Assembly: GCF_900111455.1 (NCBI RefSeq)
Contig: NZ_FOIE01000010.1
Coordinates: 1 to 64,000 of the forward strand
Origin: Geodermatophilus poikilotrophus
GTDB taxonomy: Bacteria; Actinomycetota; Actinomycetes; Mycobacteriales; Geodermatophilaceae
Direction of reading: 5' to 3'
Length of the DNA stretch: 64,000 nucleotides
The notes under the pieces: generated by a model
Seen by the model: the letters and a program-made list of their open reading frames with translations, nothing else
The model's database searches: none
Told to the model about the DNA's origin: nothing
In this document: positions 27,188 through 38,501 of the stretch, in pieces
Layout: each line of letters starts with the position of its first letter
How positions within the stretch are numbered: the first letter of the stretch is position 1
Program-made: the position numbers and the translations under genes

Positions 27188-28651
27188 CTACGGGGCCAGC
27201 GTCCCCGCCCACGTCCCCGACGAGGCCGCAGCGGTGAAGCCGGGCACCTCGGCGGCGGCCATGTCCACCGCGGCGTAACCCCCGCTGCCGGCGCCCACGC
27301 AGGCGACGACGGTGGCCAGCCCGGCCCGCCGTTGGAACACGCTCTGCCGCACCTGCCAGCCCACGACGGCGCGGCGCTGCAGCACCGCCTGCTCGCGCAC
27401 CAGCCAGCCGCTGCGCACGCTGAACGACCGGGGCCCGGCTCCGTGCCCGAGCGCGCGGAAGCGGCCGATGCCCATGGGCACGCCCAGGACGGTCAGGACG
27501 ACGCCGGCGACCGGCACCCACCACCAGCCGAGGACGGTCGCCGCCCAGGTCCCGGCCGCGGTGACCAGCAGCCCGGCGGCCAGGGCGCGCACCAGCCGCC
27601 GGCGCAGGGCCGCGGGCGGGTGGCCGGTCAGCGGACCGGGGTCCTCGACGAGCCGGCCCAGCAGCCGCACGGCCTCCGCGCGCGGTCCCAGCGGCAGCAG
27701 CTGACCGCGGCGGTGGGCCTGGCCGAGGCCGGTGACCAGGGCGTTCACCCGCGCGGCGCGCACCCAGCGCATGCCCAGCCCCTCGCTGAGCGTGCCACCG
27801 CGGATGCGGTCGACCTCCAGCTCGGTGTGCCGCCGGGTGAGCAGCCCGCGGACGGCGACCAGCGAGCCGCCGCGCCGCACCAGCCGGTAGCCCCAGTTGA
27901 CGACGGCCGCCCCGACCACCGCGGCCAGCGCCAGCAGCGGCACCGCGACCACCAGGCCGGCGACGAGCAGGTGCGGGGAGGGCTCGGGCCCGATGAGGTC
28001 CGGGACGACGGCGTCGGGCAGCTCCTGCACCAGCCGGAACAGCGTGCCGACCGCGGCCAGCGGGACGACGAGGTAGCTGCCGACCAGCGGCGCGTAGAGC
28101 AGCCAGCGCGGCCGGAAGCGGGAGAGCTCCTCCTCGACCGGCGCCTCGGGGGGCTGCTCGGCGTCCGGTGCCGGTGCCCCGGTGGGACGGCGGGCCAGCA
28201 GCCGGGTGCGGAGCCGGTCGCCCTCGGCCCGGGGGACGCCGTCGACGACGAGCTCCTCCTCGTTGGTCCCGACCGAGCCGGCGGCGGCGTCGATGCGGAC
28301 CCGCACCAGCCCGAGCAGCCGGTGCAGCGGTGGGGCCTCGACCTCCACGCCGCGGATGCGGTCGTTGGGCACGGTGCGCACCGAGCGGGCGAGCAGGCCG
28401 CGGGTGACCACCACCGCCGTCGGCCCGTCGGCGTAGCCGAACCGCCACCAGCTCAGCACCGCGCCGGCCAGCGAGAGGGCGGTGATGACCACCGCCATGA
28501 CGACGACCGTGAGCAGCCCGTCGCCGAGGCCGACCACCGCGGCGACCGGGATGAGCACCGGCACCAGCTGGCGGGCCTGCCGGAAGGTGGCGGTGTGCAC
28601 CAGCACGACGCGGGGTGACGTGCGCCGCGGCTGCGTGCCGGCGTCGATCAC
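27188..28651 (-). CDS. PH-domain membrane protein (YdbT-like, bPH_2 repeats)
   Basis: 487 residues with several membrane helices and three bacterial PH (bPH_2/DUF304) units, recognisable from the repeated pattern of a helix pair followed by VTRGLLARSVRTVPNDRIRGVEVEAPPLHRLLGL, VRGLLTRRHTELEVDRIRGG and VRSGWLVREQAVLQRR. This is the YdbT architecture; together with the smaller upstream gene it forms a ydbS-ydbT-like pair. In Bacillus these proteins give resistance to some antimicrobials; here the role is unknown. GTG 28651 overlaps the upstream stop as GTGA. Confidence 0.85.
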   Translation of the reverse strand: MIDAGTQPRRTSPRVVLVHTATFRQARQLVPVLIPVAAVVGLGDGLLTVVVMAVVITALSLAGAVLSWWRFGYADGPTAVVVTRGLLARSVRTVPNDRIRGVEVEAPPLHRLLGLVRVRIDAAAGSVGTNEEELVVDGVPRAEGDRLRTRLLARRPTGAPAPDAEQPPEAPVEEELSRFRPRWLLYAPLVGSYLVVPLAAVGTLFRLVQELPDAVVPDLIGPEPSPHLLVAGLVVAVPLLALAAVVGAAVVNWGYRLVRRGGSLVAVRGLLTRRHTELEVDRIRGGTLSEGLGMRWVRAARVNALVTGLGQAHRRGQLLPLGPRAEAVRLLGRLVEDPGPLTGHPPAALRRRLVRALAAGLLVTAAGTWAATVLGWWWVPVAGVVLTVLGVPMGIGRFRALGHGAGPRSFSVRSGWLVREQAVLQRRAVVGWQVRQSVFQRRAGLATVVACVGAGSGGYAAVDMAAAEVPGFTAAASSGTWAGTLAP

Positions 28652-29157
28652 GTCGCCTCGTCGCGGACCAGCTCGGCCCGCCGCGCCAGGTCGTCGGCGA
28701 CCCGCTGGGCCACGTCGGCCTCCAGGTGCAGCACCCGGACCGTGCCCTGCGAGGACGCGGTCAGCACCGCCACCGTGGCCAGCCCGAACAGCTGCTGCAG
28801 CACGCCCCGGGTGACGTCGACGGTCTGGATCCGCGAGATGGGCACGAGCGTCCAGGTGCGGGTCAGCCAGCCGGTGAGGGTGTAGACCGCCTCGCCGGTG
28901 ACCTCCCAGCGGTGCACGCGGTAGCGGACCCACGGCCGGATGCCGATCGTCACGGCGGCCTCCAGCACCGCGAACGCCACGAGCGCCCAGCGCAGGGGCG
29001 ACGGGAGTCCGCCCTCCGGGACGAAGACGAGGACGGCCGTGACCACGACGACCCAGAACAGCGCGCCGATCACGCCCTCGGTGACCCACAGGCCGATGGC
29101 CGAGCGGGACAGCGACCAGGCGGGGTCGCGGACGGGCGCGGGAGCGTCGGCGGTCAT
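28648..29157 (-). CDS. PH-domain membrane protein (YdbS-like, bPH_2)
   Basis: 169 residues: two membrane helices (LWVTEGVIGALFWVVVVTAVLVFV and LRWALVAFAVLEAAVTIGI) then one bPH_2 domain with WEVTGEAVYTLTGWLTRTWTLVP and ISRIQTVDVTRGVLQQLFGLA. First gene of the ydbS-ydbT-like operon. GGAGGATGAGG precedes ATG 29157; the in-frame upstream start at 29193 is less likely. Confidence 0.85.
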   Translation of the reverse strand: MTADAPAPVRDPAWSLSRSAIGLWVTEGVIGALFWVVVVTAVLVFVPEGGLPSPLRWALVAFAVLEAAVTIGIRPWVRYRVHRWEVTGEAVYTLTGWLTRTWTLVPISRIQTVDVTRGVLQQLFGLATVAVLTASSQGTVRVLHLEADVAQRVADDLARRAELVRDEAT

Positions 29158-29308
29158 CGTCCTCATCCTCCCAGCGTCCCGGGCCGTGATCATGTGTTCG
29201 TGCCGACCTCTCCGGCGCGTCCGCGCGTGTCCCCTGCCACGACCCCATGATCAGCGCGGTGGTGCGGGGAGCGCGGCCGCCTCCCGCGCCGGTGGCACGA
29301 TGGGGCGT

Positions 29309-29641
29309 GTGATGCCGCAGCAGGTCCCGACCGTGCCCGCCAGCGAGGTGCCCGAGGACGCCGTCGTCCTCGACGTCCGCGAGGACGACGAGTGGGTGGC
29401 CGGCCACATCGACGGCGCCACCCACATACCGATGGGCGAGGTCCCGGCCCGGCTGGACGACCTCCCCGAGGCCGACCCGCTCTACGTCACCTGCCGCGGC
29501 GGCGGGCGCTCGGCCCGCGTGGCCGCCTGGCTCAACGCCAACGGCTACGACGCGGTCAACGTGGGCGGCGGCATGGGCGAGTGGGAGGCCGCCGGCCGGC
29601 CGATGGTGAGCGAGACCGGCCAGCAGCCCTTCGTGCGCTGA
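29309..29641 (+). CDS. rhodanese-like domain protein
   Basis: A single-domain rhodanese of 110 residues: VLDVREDDEWVAGHIDGATHIPMGEVPARL and the active-site loop YVTCRGGGRSARVA with the catalytic Cys (C-R-G-G-G-R), then VNVGGGMGEWEAAGRPM. Cytosolic sulfur transfer. GTG 29309 is 7 bases after CACGAT, a possible leaderless start; ATG 29312 is immediately adjacent. The 3' end of this gene, including its stop codon, is copied in an 82-bp tandem repeat. Confidence 0.88.
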   Translation: MMPQQVPTVPASEVPEDAVVLDVREDDEWVAGHIDGATHIPMGEVPARLDDLPEADPLYVTCRGGGRSARVAAWLNANGYDAVNVGGGMGEWEAAGRPMVSETGQQPFVR

Positions 29642-29815
29642 CAGCCGGGGGAGCATCGCAGCGAGCTCTGCGAGCGAGGAGCGGACCCCGGCGCGGAAGC
29701 GCACCGGTGCGGTCGTGCGCTGACAGCCGCGGGAGTATCGCAGCGAGGCCTGCGAGCGAGGAGCTGACCCCGGCGGGGACGCGCACCGGTGCGGTCGTGC
29801 GCTGACAGCCGGGGG
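29632..29815 (+). repeat. 82-bp tandem repeat after the rhodanese gene
   Basis: Two full units starting at 29632 and 29714 and a partial third at 29796 (CGTGCGCTGACAGCCG). Each unit carries the dyad ATCGCAGCGAG..CTGCGAGCGAGGAG, a short interspersed hairpin seen in several actinobacteria. Unit 1 begins inside the rhodanese gene, so the stop codon context is duplicated. Confidence 0.8.
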
Positions 29816-29862
29816 AGCGGGGTGGGTCCGTCCGCGTCGACCGGACGGACCCACCCCGGGGC

Positions 29863-31479
<1,617 letters not shown>

Positions 31480-31540
31480 GGCCGGATCCTGCCAGTGACC
31501 GCGCTCACGATCCACAACGGCCTGGCCGGGACGGGCCAGG

Positions 31541-32749
31541 TCAGCGGGCCAGCACGACGGGCAGCTCGGCCAGGCCGCGGATGACGAACTCCGGGCGGCG
31601 CACCGGCTCCCCGCCGAGCTCCAGCCGCGACGTGCGCTCCAGCAGGGCGCCGAAGGACGCCTGCAGCTCGACCCTGGCCAGCGGGGCGCCGATGCAGAAG
31701 TGCACACCGGCCCCGAAGGTGGTGTGCGGGTTGTCGGTGCGGCCGACGTCGAGGGTGTCCGGAGCGGCGAACACCGCCGGGTCCCGGTTCGCGGCGCCGA
31801 GCAGCGCGGCGACCTTCTGCCCCTTCCGCACGGTGGTGCCGCCGAGGTCCACGTCGGCCGTCGCGGTCCGCTCGAACAGCTGCAGCGGCGAGTCGAACCG
31901 CATCAGCTCCTCGACCGCCGTGGGCAGCAGGCCGGGGTCCACGCGGAGCCGGTGCAGCTGGTCGGGGTGCTCGAGCAGCGCCAGCAGGCCGTTGCCGCTG
32001 ACGTTGACCGTCGCCTCGTGCCCGGCGTTGAGCAGCAGGACGCAGGTGGTCACCAGCTCGTCCTCGGTGAGCCGGTCGCCCTCGGTGTCGCGCACGGTGA
32101 CCAGGTGGGACAGCAGGTCCTCGCCCGGGGTGCGACGGCGCTCGGCGGCCAGCGCGCGCAGGTACGTGACGAACTGGTCCGCCGCACGCTCCGCGGCGTC
32201 CTCGACGGCCGCCGTCCGGCCGTACTCGTACATCTTCACGATCGCGTTGGACCACGGTCGCAACAGCGGCCGGTCGGCCTGCGGGACGCCGAGCAGCTCG
32301 GCGATGACGGCGACGGGCAGCTCGTCGGCCATCCCGGACAGGACGTCGACCGGCTCGGTCCCGCCGGAACGCTCCACCAGGCCGTCGACCAGCTCGGTGG
32401 CCAGCTGCTGCACCCACGGCCGGAGTCGCTCGACGTGCCCGCGGGCGAAGGCGGCGCTGACCAGCCGGCGCAGCCGAGTGTGGTCCGGCGGTTCCATCTC
32501 CAGCAGCGCGTTGCGGTGGACCAGGTTGAAGGACCGGAACCGCTCCGCCGGCTCCCGGTCCCGCCAGATCCGGCCCAGCCGCCGGTCGCGCAGGACGGCG
32601 TTGCTCTCGGCGTGGGTGAACGCCAGCCACAGGCCCAGCCCCTCGTGCCACTGCACCGGCGCCTGCGACCGGGCGCGCGCGAAGGCCGGGTAGGGGTCGG
32701 CGACGACGGCGGGGTCGGTGAGGTCGATCGGCGCGGCCGCGGGTGTCAC
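31541..32749 (-). CDS. cytochrome P450
   Basis: 402 residues, normal for a soluble bacterial P450. The I-helix LLLNAGHEATVN (oxygen activation A-G-H-E-A/T), K-helix EELMRF (ExxR), and heme loop TTFGAGVHFCIGAPLARVE with the Cys thiolate are all present. It resembles CYP families that take lipophilic substrates in actinobacteria. GTG 32749 is 8 bases after TACGCT (32763-32758). No ferredoxin gene is adjacent, so redox partners are encoded elsewhere. The substrate is unknown; the neighbouring acyl-CoA ligase hints at lipid or side-chain metabolism. Confidence 0.92.
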   Translation of the reverse strand: MTPAAAPIDLTDPAVVADPYPAFARARSQAPVQWHEGLGLWLAFTHAESNAVLRDRRLGRIWRDREPAERFRSFNLVHRNALLEMEPPDHTRLRRLVSAAFARGHVERLRPWVQQLATELVDGLVERSGGTEPVDVLSGMADELPVAVIAELLGVPQADRPLLRPWSNAIVKMYEYGRTAAVEDAAERAADQFVTYLRALAAERRRTPGEDLLSHLVTVRDTEGDRLTEDELVTTCVLLLNAGHEATVNVSGNGLLALLEHPDQLHRLRVDPGLLPTAVEELMRFDSPLQLFERTATADVDLGGTTVRKGQKVAALLGAANRDPAVFAAPDTLDVGRTDNPHTTFGAGVHFCIGAPLARVELQASFGALLERTSRLELGGEPVRRPEFVIRGLAELPVVLAR

Positions 32750-32769
32750 GCCGGAGCAGCGTAGAGACA

Positions 32770-32829
32770 GGACCACCTCGCGCCCCGCCACTCGCGAGCT
32801 CGCGGCGGGACCCTGCGAGGGGGCCGCCC
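32770..32829. repeat. hairpin-family element between divergent P450 and DUF5926 genes
   Basis: CGCCCCGCCACTCGCGAGCTCGCGGCGGGACCC within larger arms is a member of the recurrent hairpin family. Unusually it lies between two divergent promoters rather than at gene ends. Confidence 0.55.
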
Positions 32830-32830
32830 C

Positions 32831-32935
32831 GTCCCCCTCCCGCCTCGCGGGCTCGGCGGCGAGCCTCTGGACGGGGGCCACCTCGCCCCCCTCCCGCCTC
32901 GCAGGCTCGGCGCGAGCCTCTGGACGGGGGCCACT
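32831..32935. repeat. about 54-bp tandem duplication
   Basis: Two near-identical units, CCCCCTCCCGCCTCGCRGGC followed by TCGGCGGCGAGCCTCTGGACGGGGGCCAC (second copy one GC shorter), at about 32832-32882 and 32887-32935. The second unit ends where the DUF5926 -10 begins. Confidence 0.7.
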
Positions 32936-32947
32936 TACGCTCGGACC

Positions 32948-33883
32948 ATGGCCCGCTCCGCGACCCGCAAGCGTCCCGCTGCTCCTGCCGCAGAGGAGGG
33001 CGTCAACCCCAAGGCGCCGTGCCCGTGCGGCTCGGGCCGCCGCTACAAGCACTGCCACGGCTCGGGCTACGCCCCGCCGGTGGCCCGGCCGTTCGAGGGC
33101 TTGCCCGGCGAGCCGCACTGGGTGGCGCTGCGCGAGCTGGTCCCGGCGGCGACCGCGCCGCTGCGGACGGCGGACGGGCGCGACGTCACCCTGGCCAGCG
33201 TGCTGCCCGGCGGGGCTCCCGCCCTGGTGCGCGCCAACGGCGAGATCCTGCTCGGCGTCCAGCTGCAGGGCGCCTCAGACGACGTCAGCCGCGACCTCGG
33301 GACGGCGCTGGCCGCCGCCCTCGAGGCGCCCGCCGGCGCGCCGGTCGACCCGGGCCCGCTCGGGGGGTCAGGCTCGGCCGGGCCGCGGCTGCAGGAGCTG
33401 GTCGACCTCGGCGCACCGCTCGAGGTGACCGTGCACCCGGACTTCGGCTTCTGGTTGGAGGGTGTCGAGGCCGGGGCCGCGGCGCAGGCCGGGCTGGAGC
33501 AGGCCAACGCCGCGATCCTGCCCACCGAGCTGCTGCCCGGCCTCGGTGCCGCCTACTGGGTGCGGCCTGGGGCCGAGCGCGCCCACCTGCGCTGGGTGCG
33601 GCCCGAGCCGGAGGAGCGGCTGCTCGACGCGCTGGCCCGGCTGCGCGCCTCGGGCGAGATCCTGCTCGGCGAGGGCACCCGCTACGCCGGCGCCTTCCGG
33701 GCGCACGGCCTCCTCGTGCCGGTGTGGGACCTGCCCGCCGGGTCCCCGGCCGCCGACTGGACGGACGCCGCGACCGCGTTCCAGGCCCGGCTGGAGCAGG
33801 CGCTGGGGACCACCGACCCGCTGACCGCCGACGAGCGCCGCGCCCGGGCAGGCCTGCTGTCCCGGCAGGTCACCCTGCGCTGA
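32948..33883 (+). CDS. DUF5926 family protein with SEC-C motif
   Basis: 311 residues. A basic N-terminus then the SEC-C zinc-binding motif PCPCGSGRRYKHCHG (C-x-C-x8-C-x-H, residues about 25-38), followed by an actinobacteria-specific domain matching DUF5926. SEC-C motifs bind zinc and often contact nucleic acid or the ribosome. ATG 32948 is 6 bases after TACGCT (32936-32941), a leaderless start. Unknown function. Confidence 0.85.
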   Translation: MARSATRKRPAAPAAEEGVNPKAPCPCGSGRRYKHCHGSGYAPPVARPFEGLPGEPHWVALRELVPAATAPLRTADGRDVTLASVLPGGAPALVRANGEILLGVQLQGASDDVSRDLGTALAAALEAPAGAPVDPGPLGGSGSAGPRLQELVDLGAPLEVTVHPDFGFWLEGVEAGAAAQAGLEQANAAILPTELLPGLGAAYWVRPGAERAHLRWVRPEPEERLLDALARLRASGEILLGEGTRYAGAFRAHGLLVPVWDLPAGSPAADWTDAATAFQARLEQALGTTDPLTADERRARAGLLSRQVTLR

Positions 33884-34190
33884 GAGGACCCCTCCGCCCT
33901 CGGGGCGGAGCTGCGGACGAGGCCCGCGGTGAGCCCTCGGGCGGGGTCGGTACGGGCGGGGTCCGCGGCAACCCCAGGACGGAGCCGGCAGGCAGGCCGC
34001 ACCGGTGCACCGGCCCGGTGGACCACGTGCGTCCCCCGGGCGGGTGTCGCGCGGGACACCGCCCGGGTCGACGCGGGGTAGCGGTCGGTTCACCGTTCGC
34101 CCACGCGGCTCACCCGATGTGGCCCACTCCCGGGTGCTCGTTACGAGACCGTGACGCCGAGGTGGCGAACAGGGGTTGACGGCAGTGGGT
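33884..34190. other. non-coding region before the arabinose transporter operon
   Basis: About 390 bases up to 34272 without a convincing gene. It holds dyads (for example CCGCCCTCGGGGCGG just after the DUF5926 stop, a probable terminator, and CCCGGGCGGGTGTCGCGCGGGACACCGCCCGGG at 34035-34067). The promoter and operator of the transporter lie in the last 100 bases. Confidence 0.6.
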
Positions 34191-34206
34191 TGTTAACGCT
34201 CACACT
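34176..34206 (+). promoter_or_regulatory. promoter and LacI-type operator of the arabinose transporter
   Basis: A good -35 TTGACG (34176-34181) is followed 19 bases later by CACACT (34201-34206), a fair -10. Between and over the -10 lies TGTTAACGCTCACA (34191-34204), which differs at two positions from the perfect palindrome TGTTAGCGCTAACA upstream of the kinase gene. Likely bound by the LacI protein encoded at 38502. Confidence 0.7.
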
Positions 34207-34272
34207 TGTGCCGCTCGCCACGGGCGGGCCTGCGCCGGGTCGAGCGCGCAGCAGTCTCGAGGAGGAGATCAC

Positions 34273-35427
34273 GTGAGCAAGAGGCTCGGCTTCGCCGCCC
34301 TCAGCGCCGGCATGGCGCTGACCCTGGCGGCCTGTGGCGGCGAGGGTGCCGGTGGCAGCGGCGGTGCCGGTGGCGAGGGCGCCGCGGCGGAGGACCTGAC
34401 CATCGGCGTCTCGATGCCGACCCAGACCTCCGAGCGCTGGATCGCCGACGGCAACAACGTCAAGGAGCAGCTGGAGGCCGAGGGCTACACCGTCGACCTG
34501 CAGTACGCCAACGACGACATCCCCACCCAGTCGCAGCAGATCGACCAGATGATCACCGAGGGTGCCGACATCCTCGTCGTCGCGGCCATCGACGGCACCG
34601 CCCTCTCCGGCCAGCTGGAGAACGCGGCGTCCAACAACATCCCGGTGGTCTCCTACGACCGCCTCATCCGCGACAGCGAGAACGTCGACTTCTACGTCAC
34701 GTTCGACAACTTCGCCGTCGGCCAGGCGCAGGGCAACGCCCTGCTGCAGGGTCTGGGCCTGCGCAACGAGGACGGCTCGCCCGGCACCGCGACCGGCCCG
34801 TTCAACATCGAGCTGTTCGCCGGGTCGCTGGACGACAACAACGCGTTCTTCTTCTTCAACGGCGCGATGGACGTCCTGCAGCCGCTGATCGACGACGGCA
34901 CCCTGGTCGTCAAGTCGGGCCAGACGAGCATCGAGCAGGCCGCGATCCTGCGCTGGCAGCAGGAGACCGCCCAGCGGCGGATGGAGGACCTGCTGACCTC
35001 CGCCTACAACGACGGCTCGCGGGTCGACGGCGTCCTCTCGCCGTACGACGGCCTCTCCCGCGGCATCATCACCGCGCTGCAGAACGCCGGCTACGGCCCG
35101 ACGCTCGACGCCGCCAACCCGATGGCGGTCGTCACCGGTCAGGACGCCGAGATCGCCTCGGTCAAGCTGATCAACGACGGGGTCCAGAGCTCCACGATCT
35201 TCAAGGACACCCGTCTGCTGGCCGAGCAGGCCGTCGCCGCCGCGTCCGCCTTCGCCGAGGGCAACGAGCCGGAGGCCAACGACACCGAGACGTACGACAA
35301 CGGCGTCAAGGTCGTCCCGTCCTACCTGCTCCCGGTCGAGACGGTCTTCGCGGACGACATCCAGTCCGTGCTGATCGACTCCGGCTACTGGACGGCCGAC
35401 GAGGTCGCCAGCGGCCAGTCCGACTGA
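34273..35427 (+). CDS. chvE: ChvE-type sugar-binding lipoprotein
   Basis: The 384-residue substrate-binding protein of a monosaccharide ABC importer. Signal/lipobox MSKRLGFAALSAGMALTLAAC with the lipid Cys at 21, a Gly/Ser linker, then a periplasmic-binding-protein type 1 domain (TIGVSMPTQTSERWIADGNNVKEQLEAEGY, VAAIDGTALSGQLENAASNNIPVVSYDRLI). ChvE homologues bind arabinose, galactose or xylose; araA/B/D nearby point to arabinose. GAGGAGGAGA precedes GTG 34273. A strong hairpin follows the stop, likely keeping this transcript more abundant than the downstream genes. Confidence 0.92.
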   Translation: MSKRLGFAALSAGMALTLAACGGEGAGGSGGAGGEGAAAEDLTIGVSMPTQTSERWIADGNNVKEQLEAEGYTVDLQYANDDIPTQSQQIDQMITEGADILVVAAIDGTALSGQLENAASNNIPVVSYDRLIRDSENVDFYVTFDNFAVGQAQGNALLQGLGLRNEDGSPGTATGPFNIELFAGSLDDNNAFFFFNGAMDVLQPLIDDGTLVVKSGQTSIEQAAILRWQQETAQRRMEDLLTSAYNDGSRVDGVLSPYDGLSRGIITALQNAGYGPTLDAANPMAVVTGQDAEIASVKLINDGVQSSTIFKDTRLLAEQAVAAASAFAEGNEPEANDTETYDNGVKVVPSYLLPVETVFADDIQSVLIDSGYWTADEVASGQSD

Positions 35428-35442
35428 CCGACACCCCCTGAC

Positions 35443-35480
35443 CCGGCCGGGCCCGGCAGCACGCTGCCGGGCCCGGCCGG
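35443..35480 (+). terminator. perfect 18-bp hairpin after chvE (attenuator/stabiliser)
   Basis: CCGGCCGGGCCCGGCAGC and its exact complement are separated by two bases. It lies 15 bases after the chvE stop and about 120 bases before gguA. In sugar ABC operons such hairpins typically stop most transcripts or protect the binding-protein mRNA from 3' decay. Confidence 0.75.
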
Positions 35481-35603
35481 CACCACGCGGGACCTCGTCC
35501 CGCGCCCCTGGCCGACCCCGCCGGGGGAGCGCACACTCTCTCCACCATCCGCGGCGCGTCCCGTACCCAGCGACGGGCGCCGATGACAGGACGACGAGGT
35601 CCC

Positions 35604-37142
35604 ATGGACGACCACATCCTGGAGATGCGCGGCATCACCAAGACGTTCCCGGGGGTCAAGGCCCTGGAGGACGTCAACCTGGCGGTCCGCCGGGGCGAGA
35701 TCCACGCGATCTGCGGCGAGAACGGCGCCGGCAAGTCGACGCTGATGAAGGTCCTCTCCGGCGTCTACCCGGCCGGCAGCTACGACGGCGAGATCGTCTA
35801 CGACGGCCAGCCGGTCCGCTTCTCCGGAATCCGCGACAGCGAGCACGTGGGCATCGTGATCATCCACCAGGAGCTCGCGCTGGTGCCCTACCTGTCGATC
35901 GCGGAGAACATCTTCCTGGGCAGTGAGCGGCGCGGCCGCTTCGGGCTGATCGACTGGAACAAGGCCAACGCCGAGGCCGCCCGCCTGCTCGCCGAGGTGG
36001 GCCTGGAGGAGAACCCCGTCACCCCGGTCGGTCAGCTCGGCGTCGGCAAGCAGCAGCTGGTGGAGATCGCCAAGGCGCTGTCCAAGGACGTGCGGTTGCT
36101 CATCCTCGACGAGCCGACCGCCGCGCTCAACGACACCGACTCCGCGCACCTGCTGGACCTGATGCGGCGTCTCCGGGACCGCGGGATCACCTGCATCATG
36201 ATCTCGCACAAGCTCGGCGAGATCACCGCCGTCTCCGACAACGTCACGGTCATCCGCGACGGCAAGACGGTGGAGACGCTGAGCCTGCACGCCGGCGAGG
36301 TCACCCAGGAGCGGATCATCCGCGGGATGGTCGGCCGCGACCTGGAGAGCTACTACCCCGAGCGGGAGTCGCACCCAGGCGAGGAGGTGCTGCGGGTCGA
36401 GGACTGGACCGTGTGGCACCCGACCCAGGACCGCAAGGTCGTCGACGGGGCGAACTTCACCGTGCGGGCCGGGGAGGTCGTCGGGATCGCCGGCCTCATG
36501 GGCGCCGGGCGCACCGAACTGGCGATGAGCATCTTCGGGCGCGCCTACGGCCGCAACATCACCGGCCGGATGTTCGTGCACGGCAAGGAGGTCCGGCCCA
36601 GGAACGTCGCCGAGGCGATCGACGCAGGGATCGCCTACGCCACCGAGGACCGCAAGCACTACGGCCTCAACCTCATCGAGGACATCCGGCGCAACGTCTC
36701 CGCCGCCGCCCTGAGCAAGCTCTCCAGCAAGGGCTTCGTCAACGGCAACGAGGAGATCAAGGTCGCCGAGGGCTACCGCAAGAGCATGAACGTCAGGGCC
36801 CCGAGCGTCGCCTCCGTCGTCGGGAAGCTCTCGGGCGGCAACCAGCAGAAGGTCGTGCTGTCCAAGTGGCTGTACACCGACCCCGAGGTGCTCATCCTCG
36901 ACGAGCCCACCCGCGGCATCGACGTGGGTGCGAAGTACGAGATCTACACGATCATCAACCGGCTGGTCGCGGCCGGTAAGGCGGTGCTGGTCATCTCCTC
37001 CGAGCTGCCCGAGCTGCTGGGCATCTGCGACCGCGTCTACACCCTGTCCGCGGGCCGGATCACCGGTGAGGTGCCCGTCGGCCAGGCGACCCAGGAGAAC
37101 CTGATGGAGCTCATGACCAAGGAGAAGGAGCTCGCGGCATGA
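35604..37142 (+). CDS. gguA: sugar ABC transporter ATP-binding protein (two ABC domains)
   Basis: 512 residues with two fused ATPase domains, as in MglA/GguA. Domain 1: Walker [24 protein letters not shown] signature, Walker [12 protein letters not shown]. Domain 2 has a degenerate Walker A ([10 protein letters not shown]), the signature [15 protein letters not shown] and [19 protein letters not shown]. Energises uptake with GguB and ChvE. ATG 35604 has GAGG upstream; ATG 35583 is a weaker alternative. Confidence 0.92.
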   Translation: MDDHILEMRGITKTFPGVKALEDVNLAVRRGEIHAICGENGAGKSTLMKVLSGVYPAGSYDGEIVYDGQPVRFSGIRDSEHVGIVIIHQELALVPYLSIAENIFLGSERRGRFGLIDWNKANAEAARLLAEVGLEENPVTPVGQLGVGKQQLVEIAKALSKDVRLLILDEPTAALNDTDSAHLLDLMRRLRDRGITCIMISHKLGEITAVSDNVTVIRDGKTVETLSLHAGEVTQERIIRGMVGRDLESYYPERESHPGEEVLRVEDWTVWHPTQDRKVVDGANFTVRAGEVVGIAGLMGAGRTELAMSIFGRAYGRNITGRMFVHGKEVRPRNVAEAIDAGIAYATEDRKHYGLNLIEDIRRNVSAAALSKLSSKGFVNGNEEIKVAEGYRKSMNVRAPSVASVVGKLSGGNQQKVVLSKWLYTDPEVLILDEPTRGIDVGAKYEIYTIINRLVAAGKAVLVISSELPELLGICDRVYTLSAGRITGEVPVGQATQENLMELMTKEKELAA

Positions 37143-38404
37143 CCAGGACCGTGCCCCCGTCGTCGGAGCCCGAGGCCCAGAGCTCGACGGCGCCGAAGGA
37201 CGTCGCGCCCGCCGTCGCCCTGCACACCGGGACCAGCGACGTCCGTGCGCTGCTGACGAGCAACCTGCGCCAGAGCGGCATCTACATCGCCTTCGTCGCG
37301 ATCATCGCGCTGTTCACCGTGCTCACCGACGGGACGCTGCTCTCCCCGGGCAACGTGACCAACATCGTCCTGCAGTACAGCTACATCCTGATCCTGGCCA
37401 TCGGCATGGTCATCGTGATCATCGCCGGGCACATCGACCTCTCGGTCGGATCGGTCGTGGCCCTCACCGGCGCGGTCTCCGCGGTGCTGGTCATCCGGCA
37501 GGGCATGCCGTGGTGGGCCGGCGTCCTGGCCGCCGTCGCGACCGGCCTCGCGATCGGCGCCTGGCAGGGCTTCTGGGTCGCCTACGTCGGCATCCCCGCG
37601 TTCATCGTGACCCTCGCCGGCATGCTGCTGTTCCGCGGTCTCACGCTGCAGGTCCTGGACAACATCTCGCTGTCGCCGTTCCCGCAGGAGTACAGCCGGA
37701 TCGCGAGCGGCTTCCTCAACGGCCTCCTCGGCGGCAACGGCTACGACGCGTTCACCCTGCTGATCGGCGGGATCGCGGTCGCCGGCTACGCGGTCAGCAA
37801 CTGGCGCACCCGCACGGCGCGGATCAGGTACGAGCAGCCGGTCGAGTCCTTCCCGCTCTTCGTCGCCAAGATCGTGCTCGTCGGCGCCGTCGTGATGGCC
37901 TTCGCCTGGCAGCTCGCGCACGCCCGCGGCCTGCCGATCGTGCTGATCATCCTGGCCGTGCTGATCATCACCTACGGCATCATCACCACCCGCACCGTCT
38001 TCGGGCGCCAGGTGTACGCGATCGGCGGCAACCTGGCGGCAGCCACGCTGTCGGGTGTCAAGGTCCGGGCGGTCAACTTCTGGATCTTCGTCAACATGGG
38101 CTTCCTGGCCGCGGTCGCCGGCGTCGTCTTCTCCTCGCGGTCCAACGGCGCCCAGCCCAGCGCCGGCAACATGTTCGAGCTCGACGCGATCGCCGCGGCG
38201 TTCATCGGCGGTGCGGCCGTCACCGGTGGTGTCGGCACGGTCGTCGGCGCCATGGTCGGCGGTCTGATCATGGCCGTCATGAGCAACGGCATGCAGCTCA
38301 TGGGTGTCGACCAGTCCATCCAGTCGGTGGTCAAGGGCCTGGTGCTGCTGCTGGCCGTGGCCTTCGACGTCTACAACAAGCGGCGCGCCGGCGCGTCCCG
38401 CTGA
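37139..38404 (+). CDS. gguB: sugar ABC transporter permease
   Basis: 421 residues with about ten membrane helices, of the BPD_transp_2 family ([80 protein letters not shown]). The long form matches GguB/XylH rather than RbsC. Its ATG overlaps the gguA TGA as ATGA. Confidence 0.92.
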   Translation: MTRTVPPSSEPEAQSSTAPKDVAPAVALHTGTSDVRALLTSNLRQSGIYIAFVAIIALFTVLTDGTLLSPGNVTNIVLQYSYILILAIGMVIVIIAGHIDLSVGSVVALTGAVSAVLVIRQGMPWWAGVLAAVATGLAIGAWQGFWVAYVGIPAFIVTLAGMLLFRGLTLQVLDNISLSPFPQEYSRIASGFLNGLLGGNGYDAFTLLIGGIAVAGYAVSNWRTRTARIRYEQPVESFPLFVAKIVLVGAVVMAFAWQLAHARGLPIVLIILAVLIITYGIITTRTVFGRQVYAIGGNLAAATLSGVKVRAVNFWIFVNMGFLAAVAGVVFSSRSNGAQPSAGNMFELDAIAAAFIGGAAVTGGVGTVVGAMVGGLIMAVMSNGMQLMGVDQSIQSVVKGLVLLLAVAFDVYNKRRAGASR

Positions 38405-38501
38405 CGCCCTGGGGGCGGCCCCGCGGAGCTGCCGCGGGGCCGCCCGGCAGGGCATCGACCGAGGCGGCCACGGGCCGGCTCCTCGACGGGGAGGGGTGAC
38501 G

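Noticed and set aside
32831-32935. CRISPR array
   Set aside because: Only two units, no spacers between them, and no cas genes in the window.
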